A stretch of DNA of 32,851 nucleotides from Pirellula staleyi DSM 6068 (GCA_945875845.1 CAMCMB010000080.1:1-32851), one strand, 5' to 3'; shown: positions 7,193-15,449, counted from the first letter of the stretch. Notes: generated by a model from the letters alone, not told the origin. Made by a program: numbers and translations.

Positions 7193-8527
7193 ATGACTTC
7201 TTCAACCTATCTGCATCGGGTCATCAATCTAATGCGACCCGACGGCAATCATTTGCTGAATCAATCGTACGAACAGGCCGTCGAGCTTGTCGCCAGCGGT
7301 GAACCTGCTCAAGTTGCAAAAATTCAGGGTCAGTTCGCCATCGCGGCCACTTCGGGACGCATTGTCTGCATGGCTAGATCGATCGGTAGGACCATGCGTT
7401 ATTTTTTGGCCAAGAAAGTGGATGGGCCATGCCTATTCATTGCCGAACGCATGGAGGAGCTGCGTGACGCACTGGAGAAAGAAGGGCTGGCGGATCAGTT
7501 TCACCCGTCTTACACACGCACCGTTCCGGCCCATTATGTCGTTCAGATTGAATTGGTCGGTTGCCCGGACCCAAATCCTCGATACGATCGTTTTTTTACG
7601 CCGGAACGCAATTCGTTGCCGAGCGATATCGAATGGATCGGTCAAAAATACATTGGCCAGCTTTCGAATGCCTGCGATCAATGGCTTGATTGCATTCCGA
7701 AGTCAGCCCCCATAGGTGTACTATTTTCAGGCGGCATCGACAGCGGCGCAGTGCTCTTGGCACTCTACGATCGATTGCTCAAACGTGGAGAGTCCCCCGC
7801 GCGACTCAAGGCGTTTACATTGCAAGTGGATGGCGTTGCCGAGGATTCAGCCCAGGCGCATCAATTTGTTCGACAAATGCAGTTGGAAATGCTCTGGGAA
7901 ACGATAGAGTGCACTGCATCGGACTTGGATTGGCGGCATGCCGTGCGGGTCGTAGAGGACTACAAGCCCCTCGATATCCAAAGCGCCACGATGGCGATCG
8001 CAGTCTGTCAAGGAATTCGAAAACGCTACCCGGACTGGAAGTACCTTGTCGATGGAGATGGCGGGGACGAGAATCTCAAGGACTACCCCATCGAGGACAA
8101 TCCCGAGTTGACCATTCGCAGCGTCCTCAACAACTTGATGCTGTATCAAGAAGGCTGGGGAGTTCATGCCATCAAGCATTCGCTCGTGCATAGCGGCGGC
8201 CAAAGCCGAGGGCATGTACGAACCTCAGCACCTGCCATCGCTTGCGGATTCAGCGGCTTTAGCCCGTTTGCACTACCGCAAGTGATCGAGGTTGCAGAAT
8301 CGATCCCGTTCATTGATTTGACGCAGTGGGATCATGCAAAATTGTACGCGTTGAAGGGCGAAGTCGTCCGCAGCGGAATCAAGTCGGTAACCGGTTTGGA
8401 TATGCCTGTCTTTGCAAAACGCCGTTTCCAACACGGTGCAATCAGCAAGCAACGCTTTACAGACTTGTTCCCCAGCGACGAAGCGGAATACCGCCAAGCG
8501 TTTCTAGAGCGATGGGCGGCCGTTTGA
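7193..8527 (+). CDS. Asparagine-synthase-like PP-loop ATP-dependent enzyme with degenerate N-terminal domain
   Basis: 444 residues. The C-terminal half is an AsnB-type synthetase domain: PP-loop LFSGGIDSGAVL (S179-S184), VDGDGGDENLKDY in the place of the AsnB SGEGADE block, and a late basic segment AKRRFQHGA. The N-terminal ~150 residues have the sequence rhythm of a class II glutaminase domain (GQFAIAA...MARSIGRTMRYFL...LFIAERMEEL) but no catalytic Cys at position 2 (it begins MTSSTYL). It therefore probably uses free ammonia or another amine, or joins other substrates, as beta-lactam synthetase does. ATG 7193 is chosen because ATG 7118 lies inside the thioesterase gene. The radical SAM gene starts 12 bp downstream. 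The product is unknown. Confidence 0.8.
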   Translation: MTSSTYLHRVINLMRPDGNHLLNQSYEQAVELVASGEPAQVAKIQGQFAIAATSGRIVCMARSIGRTMRYFLAKKVDGPCLFIAERMEELRDALEKEGLADQFHPSYTRTVPAHYVVQIELVGCPDPNPRYDRFFTPERNSLPSDIEWIGQKYIGQLSNACDQWLDCIPKSAPIGVLFSGGIDSGAVLLALYDRLLKRGESPARLKAFTLQVDGVAEDSAQAHQFVRQMQLEMLWETIECTASDLDWRHAVRVVEDYKPLDIQSATMAIAVCQGIRKRYPDWKYLVDGDGGDENLKDYPIEDNPELTIRSVLNNLMLYQEGWGVHAIKHSLVHSGGQSRGHVRTSAPAIACGFSGFSPFALPQVIEVAESIPFIDLTQWDHAKLYALKGEVVRSGIKSVTGLDMPVFAKRRFQHGAISKQRFTDLFPSDEAEYRQAFLERWAAV

Positions 8528-8539
8528 CCCCGTGTTCTT

Positions 8540-9535
8540 TTGATTCCAGTGGATAATACGAACCTAAGTCTAGAGGTCCTGTCGGGCCTTAGTCGATTGC
8601 CAGTCAAGGCTCGTCGCGGTGCGCGATCGACCTTGGATCCTCGTCGCCCCAGCGCCGTGCTTTTCGAGCAGGAACCGGCAAGCAAAGAGACTCAAGTTGA
8701 GGTGCAGACCGTATTTTTAACGGGGGCAGAATGTTCGTTTTGTTGCACGATGTGCGACCTTTGGAAATACACCCTTCCCAACCCAACCGAGCCTGGGAAT
8801 ATCGTATTGCAACTCGAATGGGCTTTGCAGCACCATCCCGCGAGCCCTTGGATTAAGCTGTATAACGCAAGCAATTTTTTTGATTCCCGAAGCATTCCAC
8901 GTGTTGATTTGCCAAAAATCGCAGACCGCTGCCAAGCTTTTGAGCGGGTCATTGTGGAAAATCATCCTCGTATTCTCAACCCTTCGATTGCGGAATTCGC
9001 CGCAATGGTCAATGGAACGCTCGAAGTCGCAATGGGGTTGGAGACAATTCATCCGACGAGTATGACCCTACTCAACAAAGAATTTTCGCTTCGCGATTTC
9101 TCGGACGCTTGTCAGCACTTGGACGCGTTAGGAATCGATCGACGGGCTTTTGTGTTGTTGCAACCTCCGGGGACTCTTCCAGAGCAGTCCGTCGAATGGG
9201 TGCTCAGAACTCTTGAGTTTGCAAACACAAATGGAGTGCGGCATTGCAGCATCATTCCGACGAGGGCCGGCAACGGGTCCATGGAGTGGCTCACGGAACA
9301 AAAACTGTTCTTTGCGCCATCCCTCGGGCAGCTGGAAGAATGCTTGCAACGAGCGATCGATGGTTTTGACAAGATGATCGTTACCGCCGATCTTTGGGAT
9401 CTGGAGCAGTTGACTGGAAGCTGTGCAGTCTGCCTTGGATCGCGGCGGCGACGACTGGAAGTCATGAATCTGACGCAAAAACCTGCCGCCAAAGAAAACC
9501 TCGATTGCAACTGCATGATGAAGATCCAGGACTGA
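8540..9535 (+). CDS. Radical SAM protein resembling archaeosine-pathway RaSEA / TIGR01210 type
   Basis: 331 residues with a TTG start 12 bp after the upstream stop. The [4Fe-4S]-SAM motif CX3CX2C is C65, C69, C72 in FLTGAECSFCCTMCDLW. WIKLYNASNFFD, VIVENHPRIL, LEVAMGLETIHP, DRRAFVLLQPP and IIPTRAGNGSMEW follow, a core that I associate with the RaSEA-like radical SAM group. The C-terminus has paired cysteines (C295, C298 and C323, C325), which may bind a second cluster or Zn. RaSEA members act on modified guanine in tRNA in Archaea; the bacterial relatives are uncharacterised to my knowledge. The tight pairing with an AsnB-like ligase hints at a shared pathway. GTG 8549 is an alternative start. 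Confidence 0.8.
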   Translation: MIPVDNTNLSLEVLSGLSRLPVKARRGARSTLDPRRPSAVLFEQEPASKETQVEVQTVFLTGAECSFCCTMCDLWKYTLPNPTEPGNIVLQLEWALQHHPASPWIKLYNASNFFDSRSIPRVDLPKIADRCQAFERVIVENHPRILNPSIAEFAAMVNGTLEVAMGLETIHPTSMTLLNKEFSLRDFSDACQHLDALGIDRRAFVLLQPPGTLPEQSVEWVLRTLEFANTNGVRHCSIIPTRAGNGSMEWLTEQKLFFAPSLGQLEECLQRAIDGFDKMIVTADLWDLEQLTGSCAVCLGSRRRRLEVMNLTQKPAAKENLDCNCMMKIQD

Positions 9536-9849
9536 GAGTGTCGCCTTTTGCTCAGCATCAGGTGCGGTCTCCACTCAACGGTCGTGAATAGGCTATAATT
9601 TGCTAACCTCAGCCCGTAAGCGAGTTGGTAACCCGAGCCCGTAAGCGGGGAATAAAACATCGTCGCCACTTGCTCCGCAAAAGGTGCGTGATTGACGTAT
9701 TCTTTCGCGGAGAGGCTGCGAATTTATCCTGTTTGACTCATCGGACGGCTCGCACCGTTCCGCTAGGAATTTTAGTGGTAGGGCACGAGCCCTCCGGTGA
9801 CGCCCAAGAGCGTTCCCTATTTCCCTACTTTAGTTGAAAGCCGCTCCGA
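9536..9849. other. Intergenic region with fragments of interspersed repeats
   Basis: No credible gene. It contains two neighbouring copies of an 'AGCCCGTAAGCG' motif (about 9612-9651), which also occurs next to the MITE-like elements elsewhere, and a GC-rich inverted stretch GGGCACGAGCCC (9781-9792). The 'CGGACGGCTCGCACCGTTCCG' area near 9743 resembles the 'CCGGACAGCTTGCGCTGTTCC' repeat at 13260 and 31563. The last 30 bases before deoC show no clear ribosome-binding site. Confidence 0.5.
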
Positions 9850-10581
9850 ATGTCTAGTTTTCAGTATGCCGACTTGTCCAAGATGATCGACCACTCGTTG
9901 CTCAACCCAACCTTTACGAACGAGCAACTAGAAGCCGGTATTCAGCTTGCAATCGCGTACGACGTCGGAAGTGTCTGCATCATACCTTACTATCATAAGC
10001 GATGCGCAGAACGTTTGGCAGGAACAACCGTCGCCCCTAGTAGCACAGTAGGGTTCCCACATGGGGGACACGCAACACGAACCAAGCTCTTCGAAGCAGA
10101 ACGGTTGATCGAGGAGGGTTGCCTCGAATTGGATATGGTGACCAACATCAGCGCTGTCTTGAGTGGAAACTGGAAACTCGTAGAGCAGGAAATTGATACG
10201 ATAGTCAAGATGGCCCATGCTGCCAATCGACGCGTGAAAGTCATTTTCGAAAACTGCTACCTCAACACCGAACAGAAGATTCGGCTTTGCAAGATTTGCT
10301 GTGCGTCGCAAGCGGACTGGGTGAAAACAAGCACCGGCTATGGCACGGGGGGAGCCACCATGGAAGACTTGCAACTCATGCTCGACAACGTCAAGGCCCC
10401 GGTACAAGTCAAAGCAGCGGGCGGCATTCGCGATTGCGATGCGTTGATCAAGGTTTGGAGCATGGGAGTAACACGCGTCGGTTCCTCTCGAACCTCCGAG
10501 ATGCTGGGCGAAGCGCGTAACCGACTTGGCCTGCCACCCATCGGCCCGATTGTCGCCGCATCAGCCGCGTCCAACTATTAG
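9850..10581 (+). CDS. deoC: Deoxyribose-phosphate aldolase
   Basis: 243 residues, a typical short DeoC. Class I aldolase that interconverts 2-deoxy-D-ribose 5-phosphate with glyceraldehyde 3-phosphate and acetaldehyde in deoxynucleoside catabolism. The Schiff-base lysine is K159 in DWVKTSTGYGTGGAT; the second active-site lysine is K188 in VQVKAAGGIRD; the proton-relay Asp is D95 in LELDMVTNIS. The N-terminal IDHSLLNP and SVCIIPYY match the family. It is monocistronic: repeat-rich DNA lies on both sides and no other nucleoside-catabolism gene is in the window. Confidence 0.95.
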   Translation: MSSFQYADLSKMIDHSLLNPTFTNEQLEAGIQLAIAYDVGSVCIIPYYHKRCAERLAGTTVAPSSTVGFPHGGHATRTKLFEAERLIEEGCLELDMVTNISAVLSGNWKLVEQEIDTIVKMAHAANRRVKVIFENCYLNTEQKIRLCKICCASQADWVKTSTGYGTGGATMEDLQLMLDNVKAPVQVKAAGGIRDCDALIKVWSMGVTRVGSSRTSEMLGEARNRLGLPPIGPIVAASAASNY

Positions 10582-10625
10582 GTGATCGGCGGACTGAAAA
10601 CTACCAATCATAACCCGATACGTAA

Positions 10626-10720
10626 CGGCTTGTTGCTTTAATGGATTGTGGGACGGGACATTCGAAAGTGGCATGGGCGTCTCGCCCATGGATTCACGAG
10701 CGAGCGAGCTCGTACCACGC
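10626..10720 (-). repeat. Interspersed 'GGGCGAGACGCCC' module, copy 2 (inverted), with MITE-type terminus
   Basis: Reverse-orientation copy of the module at 231-320. Its left end is CGGCTTGTTGCTTTAATG, the same sequence that terminates the 118-bp MITE-like element, so the two repeat families share a boundary sequence. It is followed by a 'CGTAAGCGAGG...CCTCACTGACG' segment (about 10736-10770), also seen next to other copies. Confidence 0.85.
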
Positions 10721-10914
10721 GATAGTAACCCGATACGTAAGCGAGGAGCCGACTGTAATCCCTCACTGACGTTCGGGTTCTGATATTACTTTTGGGCATG
10801 TCGACTGCCGTCGGTACGCTCTCCGCTGACGACGTAAGGATGACACAGCCGACAAAAGGTGCAGGCACGCTCCGCCGTGCCGTTCGCGGTCAAGCGTTTG
10901 CCAGGATTCTAGGT

Positions 10915-10942
10915 GGACGGCACATGGAATGTGCCTACTACT
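10915..10942 (+). repeat. Diverged copy of the GGCACAC-GGA-GTGTGCC repeat
   Basis: GGACGGCACATGGAATGTGCC followed by TACTACT is a diverged form of the 33-bp unit tandemly repeated at 11723-11788. The two sites bracket the decayed TlpA-like gene. Confidence 0.6.
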
Positions 10943-10985
10943 TTGACTTTGGTCGGCTTTGTCAAGGCTGGGCAAGAGCAAATGC

Positions 10986-11660
10986 CTATCTACGTATCAT
11001 CGAATCGATCATCCGCAAAGACTGCGATTCCATCTGCAACGCATCGACGATGGTCGCGTTCGGGGATAGCAATAGTAATCCCGTTTTTGGAATCTGTGGT
11101 GCAACACTTTCGACAACCGCCAACGGATAGCTTAAACCAAACTTCTCTTGAATACTCTCCAGCATTTTGATCTCGTCGTCATTCGAACCAGAGCCGTTCT
11201 TGGCAGCAACTCCAAGCTGCAATGGTTCGCTCCATCGATAGTTGTTGAACCGCGTCGCCGCGACCACTTGCACTTTTTAAACCATGGTTTGAGTCGCAAT
11301 CATGGCTATGCTTGCAAGTCGCGAACGATAGAAAGTCGCTGACGAAAAAACGATGGACTTCAAAGCACTCATTTCCTCGTCGAGAAGCGTCTTCGCGTCT
11401 TCAAATCGGTCCAACCAAACCAGTCGCTCAACGGTGGTTCGCAACACGCTTTCATAGGCAGGTGAGGCTTCATTTAAAAATAAGCTTCTTAGTCGTACTA
11501 GCAACCTCCGTGTCAGTTCATCCATCGGCGACACGGTGTCTGCGGATTGTTCTATACGAAGCAATTCATGGAGTCCTTGGGCGGCTATTAAAGAATTTGC
11601 GATCGTGGTTCGAGCAACTGGCAGGTCTCGCGAAGAAAGCGATTCTCGCGGTTGCGGTAA
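10986..11660 (-). pseudogene. Decayed TlpA-like thioredoxin-domain gene
   Basis: On the minus strand a single frame runs from about 11660 to 10986 with one internal TAA at 11277-11279. Downstream of that stop the peptide reads KVQVVAATRFNNYRW, then IQEKFGLSYPLAVV, then LLLLSPNATIVDALQMES, which fits the C-terminal half of a TlpA/AhpC-type domain ('GVTRF.Y...F..HGL.YPFAV...G..IV'). The expected CXXC segment before it is absent, so a deletion has probably occurred near the stop. The upstream part (about 125 residues, helical, DRFEDAKTLLDEEMSALK) looks like the helical N-terminal region of such proteins. No start codon with a ribosome-binding site is obvious. Short repeats lie on both sides. Confidence 0.6.
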
Positions 11661-11722
11661 TCAATCGGGTCAACAACGAATCGACAACAACGGTTACGTG
11701 AACCCCCAATAGGGATGACATT

Positions 11723-11788
11723 ATTGCGGACGGCACACGGAGTGTGCCTGCTACTATTGCGGACGGCACACGGAGTGTGCCTGCTACT
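11723..11788 (+). repeat. 33-bp unit tandemly duplicated, hairpin-forming
   Basis: Two exact copies (11723-11755 and 11756-11788), each with the 7-bp stem, 3-nt loop palindrome GGCACACGGAGTGTGCC. It lies 12 bp beyond the 3' end of fabH and could end fabH transcription, although it has no U-tract. Confidence 0.85.
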
Positions 11789-11800
11789 ATTAGGTGAAGC

Positions 11801-12853
11801 CTACCAGCGGATCAAGGCAGTACCCCAGGTCAAACCGGCACCAAAACCGCACATCAACACCAGGTCGCCGCGCTGAATCAATCCCTGCCGATTCGCGTCA
11901 TCCAACGCCAATGGTACGCTTGCGGCCGACGTATTTCCGTACTTGTCGACATTCACAAACACCTTTTCCTTCGGAAATCCAAAGGAGCTAACGGCAGCAT
12001 CCACGATTCGGATATTGGCTTGATGCAATACAACGAGTTTCACGTCGGCTGCGGTTTTGTTTGCTGCGGTCAAAACATCATGGATGCTATCCGCAACGAC
12101 ACGCACAGCCCAGATAAAGACAGCACGTCCGTCCATCTTCAGATACTGTCGCCCATTCGCCAGCGTATCTGGCGTGAATGGTTCACGCGATCCGCCTCCT
12201 GGGATGCACAACGCATCAATATTCCCCTCCGAGCCCAGAGTAAAACTCAAAATCCCACTTCCTAAGCCATCGTTGGAGTGGTTTGGCTGGAGAAGTGCGA
12301 CACCGGCGCCATCACCAAACAATGGGTATGTCTTGATATCACCGCAATCTACGGTGCGGCTCATCACCTCGGTTCCAACCACCAAAGCGTTTCGAGCCAT
12401 CCCGCTGCGCACATATTGAGCGGCCGTGATCAACGCGTACATAAAACCTGCGCAGGCCGCGTTGAGGTCGAATGCAGGTGCAACGCAGTTCAGCCGACGC
12501 TGCAAAACGCACGCGGTGGATGGAGAGAGAAAATCCGGAGTCATTGTCGCGCAAACCAACAAATCGACTTCGTTGGCTGCAACATTAGCGTTCTTGAGGC
12601 ACGTTTGGATGGCTTCGTACGCCAAATCGCTTGCGGCCTGACCCGGTGCTGCCTTTCGGCGTTCGCGTATTCCTGTTCGCTTGAAAATCCAGTCGCTATC
12701 GCAACCTAACGCTGCCAAGTCATGATTGGTCACAACTCGGTCGGGAACATATGATCCCGTAGACGCGATGGTGATTCCTGGGCAAGTTCCCAAGCGGCCA
12801 CGACCGCTTTGGCTGATGGAAGATTGTGAGGCTATGGTGCGATCGCTAATCAA
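11801..12853 (-). CDS. fabH: 3-oxoacyl-[ACP] synthase III (FabH)
   Basis: Condenses acyl-CoA with malonyl-ACP to start fatty-acid synthesis. All three catalytic residues are present (numbering from TTG 12853): C134 in LNAACAGFMYA, H277 in VVLHQANIRI and N307 in KYGNTSAASV. GTGSYVP-like (STGSYVPDRVVTN) and DWIFKRTGIRERR mark the N-terminal domain, and GFGAGLTWGTALIRW the C-terminus. The open frame continues upstream to 13084, but that extension crosses two interspersed repeats (12885-12920 and 13066-13166), so it is not accepted. TTG 12853 or TTG 12793 are the likely starts; no ATG or GTG lies close to the conserved beginning. No other fab genes are nearby. Confidence 0.9.
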   Translation of the reverse strand: MISDRTIASQSSISQSGRGRLGTCPGITIASTGSYVPDRVVTNHDLAALGCDSDWIFKRTGIRERRKAAPGQAASDLAYEAIQTCLKNANVAANEVDLLVCATMTPDFLSPSTACVLQRRLNCVAPAFDLNAACAGFMYALITAAQYVRSGMARNALVVGTEVMSRTVDCGDIKTYPLFGDGAGVALLQPNHSNDGLGSGILSFTLGSEGNIDALCIPGGGSREPFTPDTLANGRQYLKMDGRAVFIWAVRVVADSIHDVLTAANKTAADVKLVVLHQANIRIVDAAVSSFGFPKEKVFVNVDKYGNTSAASVPLALDDANRQGLIQRGDLVLMCGFGAGLTWGTALIRW

Positions 12854-12884
12854 CGAGAAGCAAGGTTTTTTTGGGGAAGTTTTA

Positions 12885-12920
12885 CGCTCGGCAGGAGCCT
12901 CGCTCTCCCATTCTCCCCAA
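12885..12920. repeat. GCTCGGCAGGAGCCTCGC palindromic repeat unit
   Basis: ACGCTCGGCAGGAGCCTCGC followed by TCTCCCATTCTCCCC. The same unit occurs at 30444-30470, 30516-30583 (two copies, inverted) and 32799-32851 (two copies, inverted). It sits just upstream of fabH and inflates that gene's apparent open frame. Confidence 0.8.
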
Positions 12921-13065
12921 CGATTTCCTGGGTCCAAACGCGAGACGGCCTCTTGAAACGTAAACTGATCGAAGTACGTCTGCCAACCGGCGCACGAGTA
13001 TACCACGAAAAATGCCAATGCCGCAGGGCATCGTTGGGGATGTGGTGACATGGGGCTTGCCATCG

Positions 13066-13166
13066 CGTGGCACGAGCGTGGCACGAGCGCGCTCGTGAAT
13101 CCATGGGCGAGACGCCCATGCCACTTTCGAATACCCCGTGTCAGAGTCCATTAAAGCAACGAGCCG
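13066..13166 (+). repeat. Interspersed 'GGGCGAGACGCCC' module, copy 3
   Basis: Begins CGTGGCACGAGCGTGGCACG, a short internal duplication of the leading 11 bases, then carries the usual palindromic core and ends CATTAAAGCAACGAGCCG, as copy 1 does. Confidence 0.85.
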
Positions 13167-13574
13167 TTGCGCGTCGGGTTTTCAAACTACCACCAAAAGT
13201 GGTTCATCCTGAAAATTCAAAGCCTAGGAGTGAACTCTGGAGTCCGTTACGCATCCTCACCGGACAGCTTGCGCTGTTCCTCTACGAAAAGAGTGCCCAC
13301 TTGCACTTGAAATGGCATCAACGGGGTTGTCGCGTGGTATTTCAGGCGAAATGGAGAATTTGGACAGCCCATGGACGATTAGTTGCTGTAATTTAACTGA
13401 CAAGTATTCAACAATTTATCCGCACATCCCCTTTTGGGGGGTGACTAGTAGCATTCCCACAGGTTAAATTTAGTGGACTTGCGGGCCGCAGGATTGCACT
13501 TTGTATGTGTGATTTTTAGCCATTAAGGACGGCTCGATTCGTGAACTCCAACCATAGAAAGTGCTGATGTTGCG
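13167..13574. other. Intergenic region upstream of the NRDE gene
   Basis: No gene seen. 13254-13294 contains CTCACCGGACAGCTTGCGCTG followed by TTCC and an AAAGAGTG tail, a repeat that reappears at 31557-31596. A G/C palindrome CCCCTTTTGGGG lies at 13429-13440. The final 100 bp show no convincing promoter or ribosome-binding site. Confidence 0.5.
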
Positions 13575-14360
13575 ATGTGCTTACTAGCCATTCAATATCG
13601 CGTGGTTACCGAAAGTCCGATCCTAGTCGCTGCCAATCGAGAGGAGTTTTTTGATAGAAGAAGTACGGCGCCCACCATTCAGTCGGGTAAGCCGAGAATC
13701 TTATGCCCCACTGATCAGCGCAATGGTGGAACTTGGCTGGGAGTCAATCAGCATGGTGTGTTTATCGGGATATGCAACCGACGGACACTTGAACCTTTAG
13801 GTAGCAATCGTTCACGAGGACTTTTGTGCAAAGAAGCTCTTAAATCGACTTCTTCGCACCAAGCCCTTGAACGAGCTCTTGAGGAATTTGACAAGCATCA
13901 AGTCGAGGCTTGTAATTTGATCGTTGCGGACCGCGACGCTGGATTTGTTGTTCATCACGAGACGGATAACGAAGTAATCGAGATGCAATCGGGGCTCAAC
14001 ATTATCGGAGGTCGTAATTTGAATGACCCTCGCGATGAAAGAGTTCAGTTAGCAAGCAGACTACTGACATTGCAAACGTTGGATTCCCCTGTGAAATTCT
14101 TAGCGGTTGCGAGTAAAGTCTTTGCCAGAGCTCCTTCGCCAGCCGGCAGGGCGAACATGGTCTTGCGCGGTGCCGATTACGGGACCGTGTCGAGCACTTT
14201 GATCGCCTTGGGTGCCAAGCCGCGGGATGCAATTTATCAATATGCAGATGGTCCAGCGGACGAAGCTCGCTACGAAGACTATTCGCCTTTGCTTCGCGAT
14301 ATCCTCAGCAGAGGATTGAGAGAAACCCGCACGAAAGTGTCGATGGCAGAAGCCGAGTAA
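13575..14360 (+). CDS. NRDE/TANGO2 family protein
   Basis: 261 residues. Starts MCLLAIQY with Cys2 exposed after Met removal, as in Ntn-hydrolase-like members of this family. AANREEFFDRRS carries the defining NRDE motif, and GGTWLGVNQHGVFIGICNRR is the next family block. GGRNLNDPRDERVQ and a closing region with YGTVSSTLIAL complete the fold. The biochemical role is not established; the human homologue TANGO2 has been linked to lipid/CoA or haem trafficking. It stands alone in a repeat-rich neighbourhood and shares a bidirectional terminator with the convergent downstream gene. Confidence 0.88.
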   Translation: MCLLAIQYRVVTESPILVAANREEFFDRRSTAPTIQSGKPRILCPTDQRNGGTWLGVNQHGVFIGICNRRTLEPLGSNRSRGLLCKEALKSTSSHQALERALEEFDKHQVEACNLIVADRDAGFVVHHETDNEVIEMQSGLNIIGGRNLNDPRDERVQLASRLLTLQTLDSPVKFLAVASKVFARAPSPAGRANMVLRGADYGTVSSTLIALGAKPRDAIYQYADGPADEARYEDYSPLLRDILSRGLRETRTKVSMAEAE

Positions 14361-14382
14361 CGAGTTCTCAATAAACGAAAAA

Positions 14383-14417
14383 AGCCCTGTCTTGCTTAGC
14401 GAGACAGGGCTTTTTTT
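14383..14417. terminator. Bidirectional intrinsic terminator
   Basis: A perfect 10-bp stem AGCCCTGTCT / AGACAGGGCT closes a 9-nt loop (TGCTTAGCG), with seven T on the right side and an A-run (GAAAAAA) on the left. It lies between convergent genes ending at 14360 (+) and 14481 (-) and should stop transcription from both. Confidence 0.9.
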
Positions 14418-14480
14418 GTGTTGTGATTTGCCGAATCGGATTTCTTTGGCCGATACTACACCAATTTGCTTGGGGCCGTT

Positions 14481-15449
14481 TTACTTGGCGAGCGTCAATC
14501 CAACGGATTCTTCGTCCGTGGAGGAACTCTCCGAGTTGCTCTCAGAGGCCGATGCATTCTTTTCGGCTTCAAGCGTTGCAAAAGAGGTCAAACGCATTGC
14601 TGCCTGCACTTCGAATTGGGAGAAGAACATCTCGACACCGGTGTACTGCGAGATAACGCGTGGCTTGTGAACCAGCGATTCCCAAGTCAGTCCGTTTGCA
14701 ACGTGCCACGCTGCCGCTTGTGCGGTGTTCTGGCTAACTTTTCCCGTCGCGACTGCTTTGCACAATTCTTCGACGACAGGTGAATCATTGACTTCGGAAA
14801 GGCGTACCACTTTGTATTTCATACGTGGCGTCGGATCGGCTTTTCCGTGCTCGAGGCACAGAGTTGCGACTGTCATTTTTTGAGCTTTGTCAGGCTGGAC
14901 ACGCATCATGCCGCCCATGCCACCCATACCGCCGCCGCCCATACCGCCCATACCACCCATGCCACCACCCATACCGCCCATCATGCCACCACCACCCATG
15001 CCGCCGCCCATCCCTTGACCGCCCATACCACCTCCCATACCGCCCATTCCGCCACCCATTCCACCCATGCCTCCGCCACCCATGCCACCCATGCCTCCAC
15101 CACCCATTCCGCCCATGCCCATACCACCCATCATTCCTTGGGCAAGAACATGGACGGCGCCAAAAGTCGATGGCAGCACGACATCGAGGGGCTGGCCGGT
15201 TAGGTTTTTGAAAATCAAGTTGGCTTGAGTTGCATCCTTGCCAATGTAGTCAACGGTGAGCAGCCCTTGATCCATCGCTTGGAACATTTCGACGGTCTTT
15301 GCCTCAGGCTTGGTCTTTTTGGACGACTTTTTGGAATCGGAGGCGACCAACTTATCGGACTTGATTGGCGTTTCGTCGCCTCGCAACATCGGGGCCGAAG
15401 CCGTGAATGCCAAAGCAACAGCCAAAAATCTTGTCAGGTTCCGTTTCAT
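14481..15449 (-). CDS. Exported Gly/Met-rich low-complexity protein
   Basis: 322 residues from ATG 15449 (TAGGA just upstream), giving the signal peptide MKRNLTRFLAVALAFTASAP. The N-terminal segment AMDQGLLTVDYIGKDATQAN and then LIFKNLTGQPLDVVLPSTFG is a structured beta domain. A ~75-residue tract made almost only of Met and Gly (MGGMGGG repeats, 14906-15134) follows, then a helical C-terminal domain with VATGKVSQNTAQAAAWHVAN and a Ser/Glu-rich tail. Proteins of this layout occur in Planctomycetes without a known role; Met-rich tracts can bind Cu(I), which is only a suggestion here. ATG 15494 would add a 15-residue extension and is less likely. Confidence 0.8.
   Translation of the reverse strand: MKRNLTRFLAVALAFTASAPMLRGDETPIKSDKLVASDSKKSSKKTKPEAKTVEMFQAMDQGLLTVDYIGKDATQANLIFKNLTGQPLDVVLPSTFGAVHVLAQGMMGGMGMGGMGGGGMGGMGGGGMGGMGGGMGGMGGGMGGQGMGGGMGGGGMMGGMGGGMGGMGGMGGGGMGGMGGMMRVQPDKAQKMTVATLCLEHGKADPTPRMKYKVVRLSEVNDSPVVEELCKAVATGKVSQNTAQAAAWHVANGLTWESLVHKPRVISQYTGVEMFFSQFEVQAAMRLTSFATLEAEKNASASESNSESSSTDEESVGLTLAK

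Noticed and set aside
6738-9535. Secondary-metabolite (NRPS/lasso-peptide type) gene cluster
   Set aside because: AsnB-like and radical SAM enzymes occur in such clusters, but no precursor peptide, leader peptidase, RRE domain, carrier protein or dedicated transporter is present.
9625-9837. 70-codon forward ORF upstream of deoC
   Set aside because: It lies over interspersed repeat fragments and its composition is basic and unstructured, with no ribosome-binding site.
10792-11170. Forward ORFs of 85-112 codons
   Set aside because: They are antisense to the decayed TlpA-like frame and begin inside a repeat. No protein pattern is visible.
14825-15211. Forward His/Thr/Pro-rich ORFs
   Set aside because: They are antisense shadows of the Met/Gly tract of the minus-strand gene and reflect its codon repetition.
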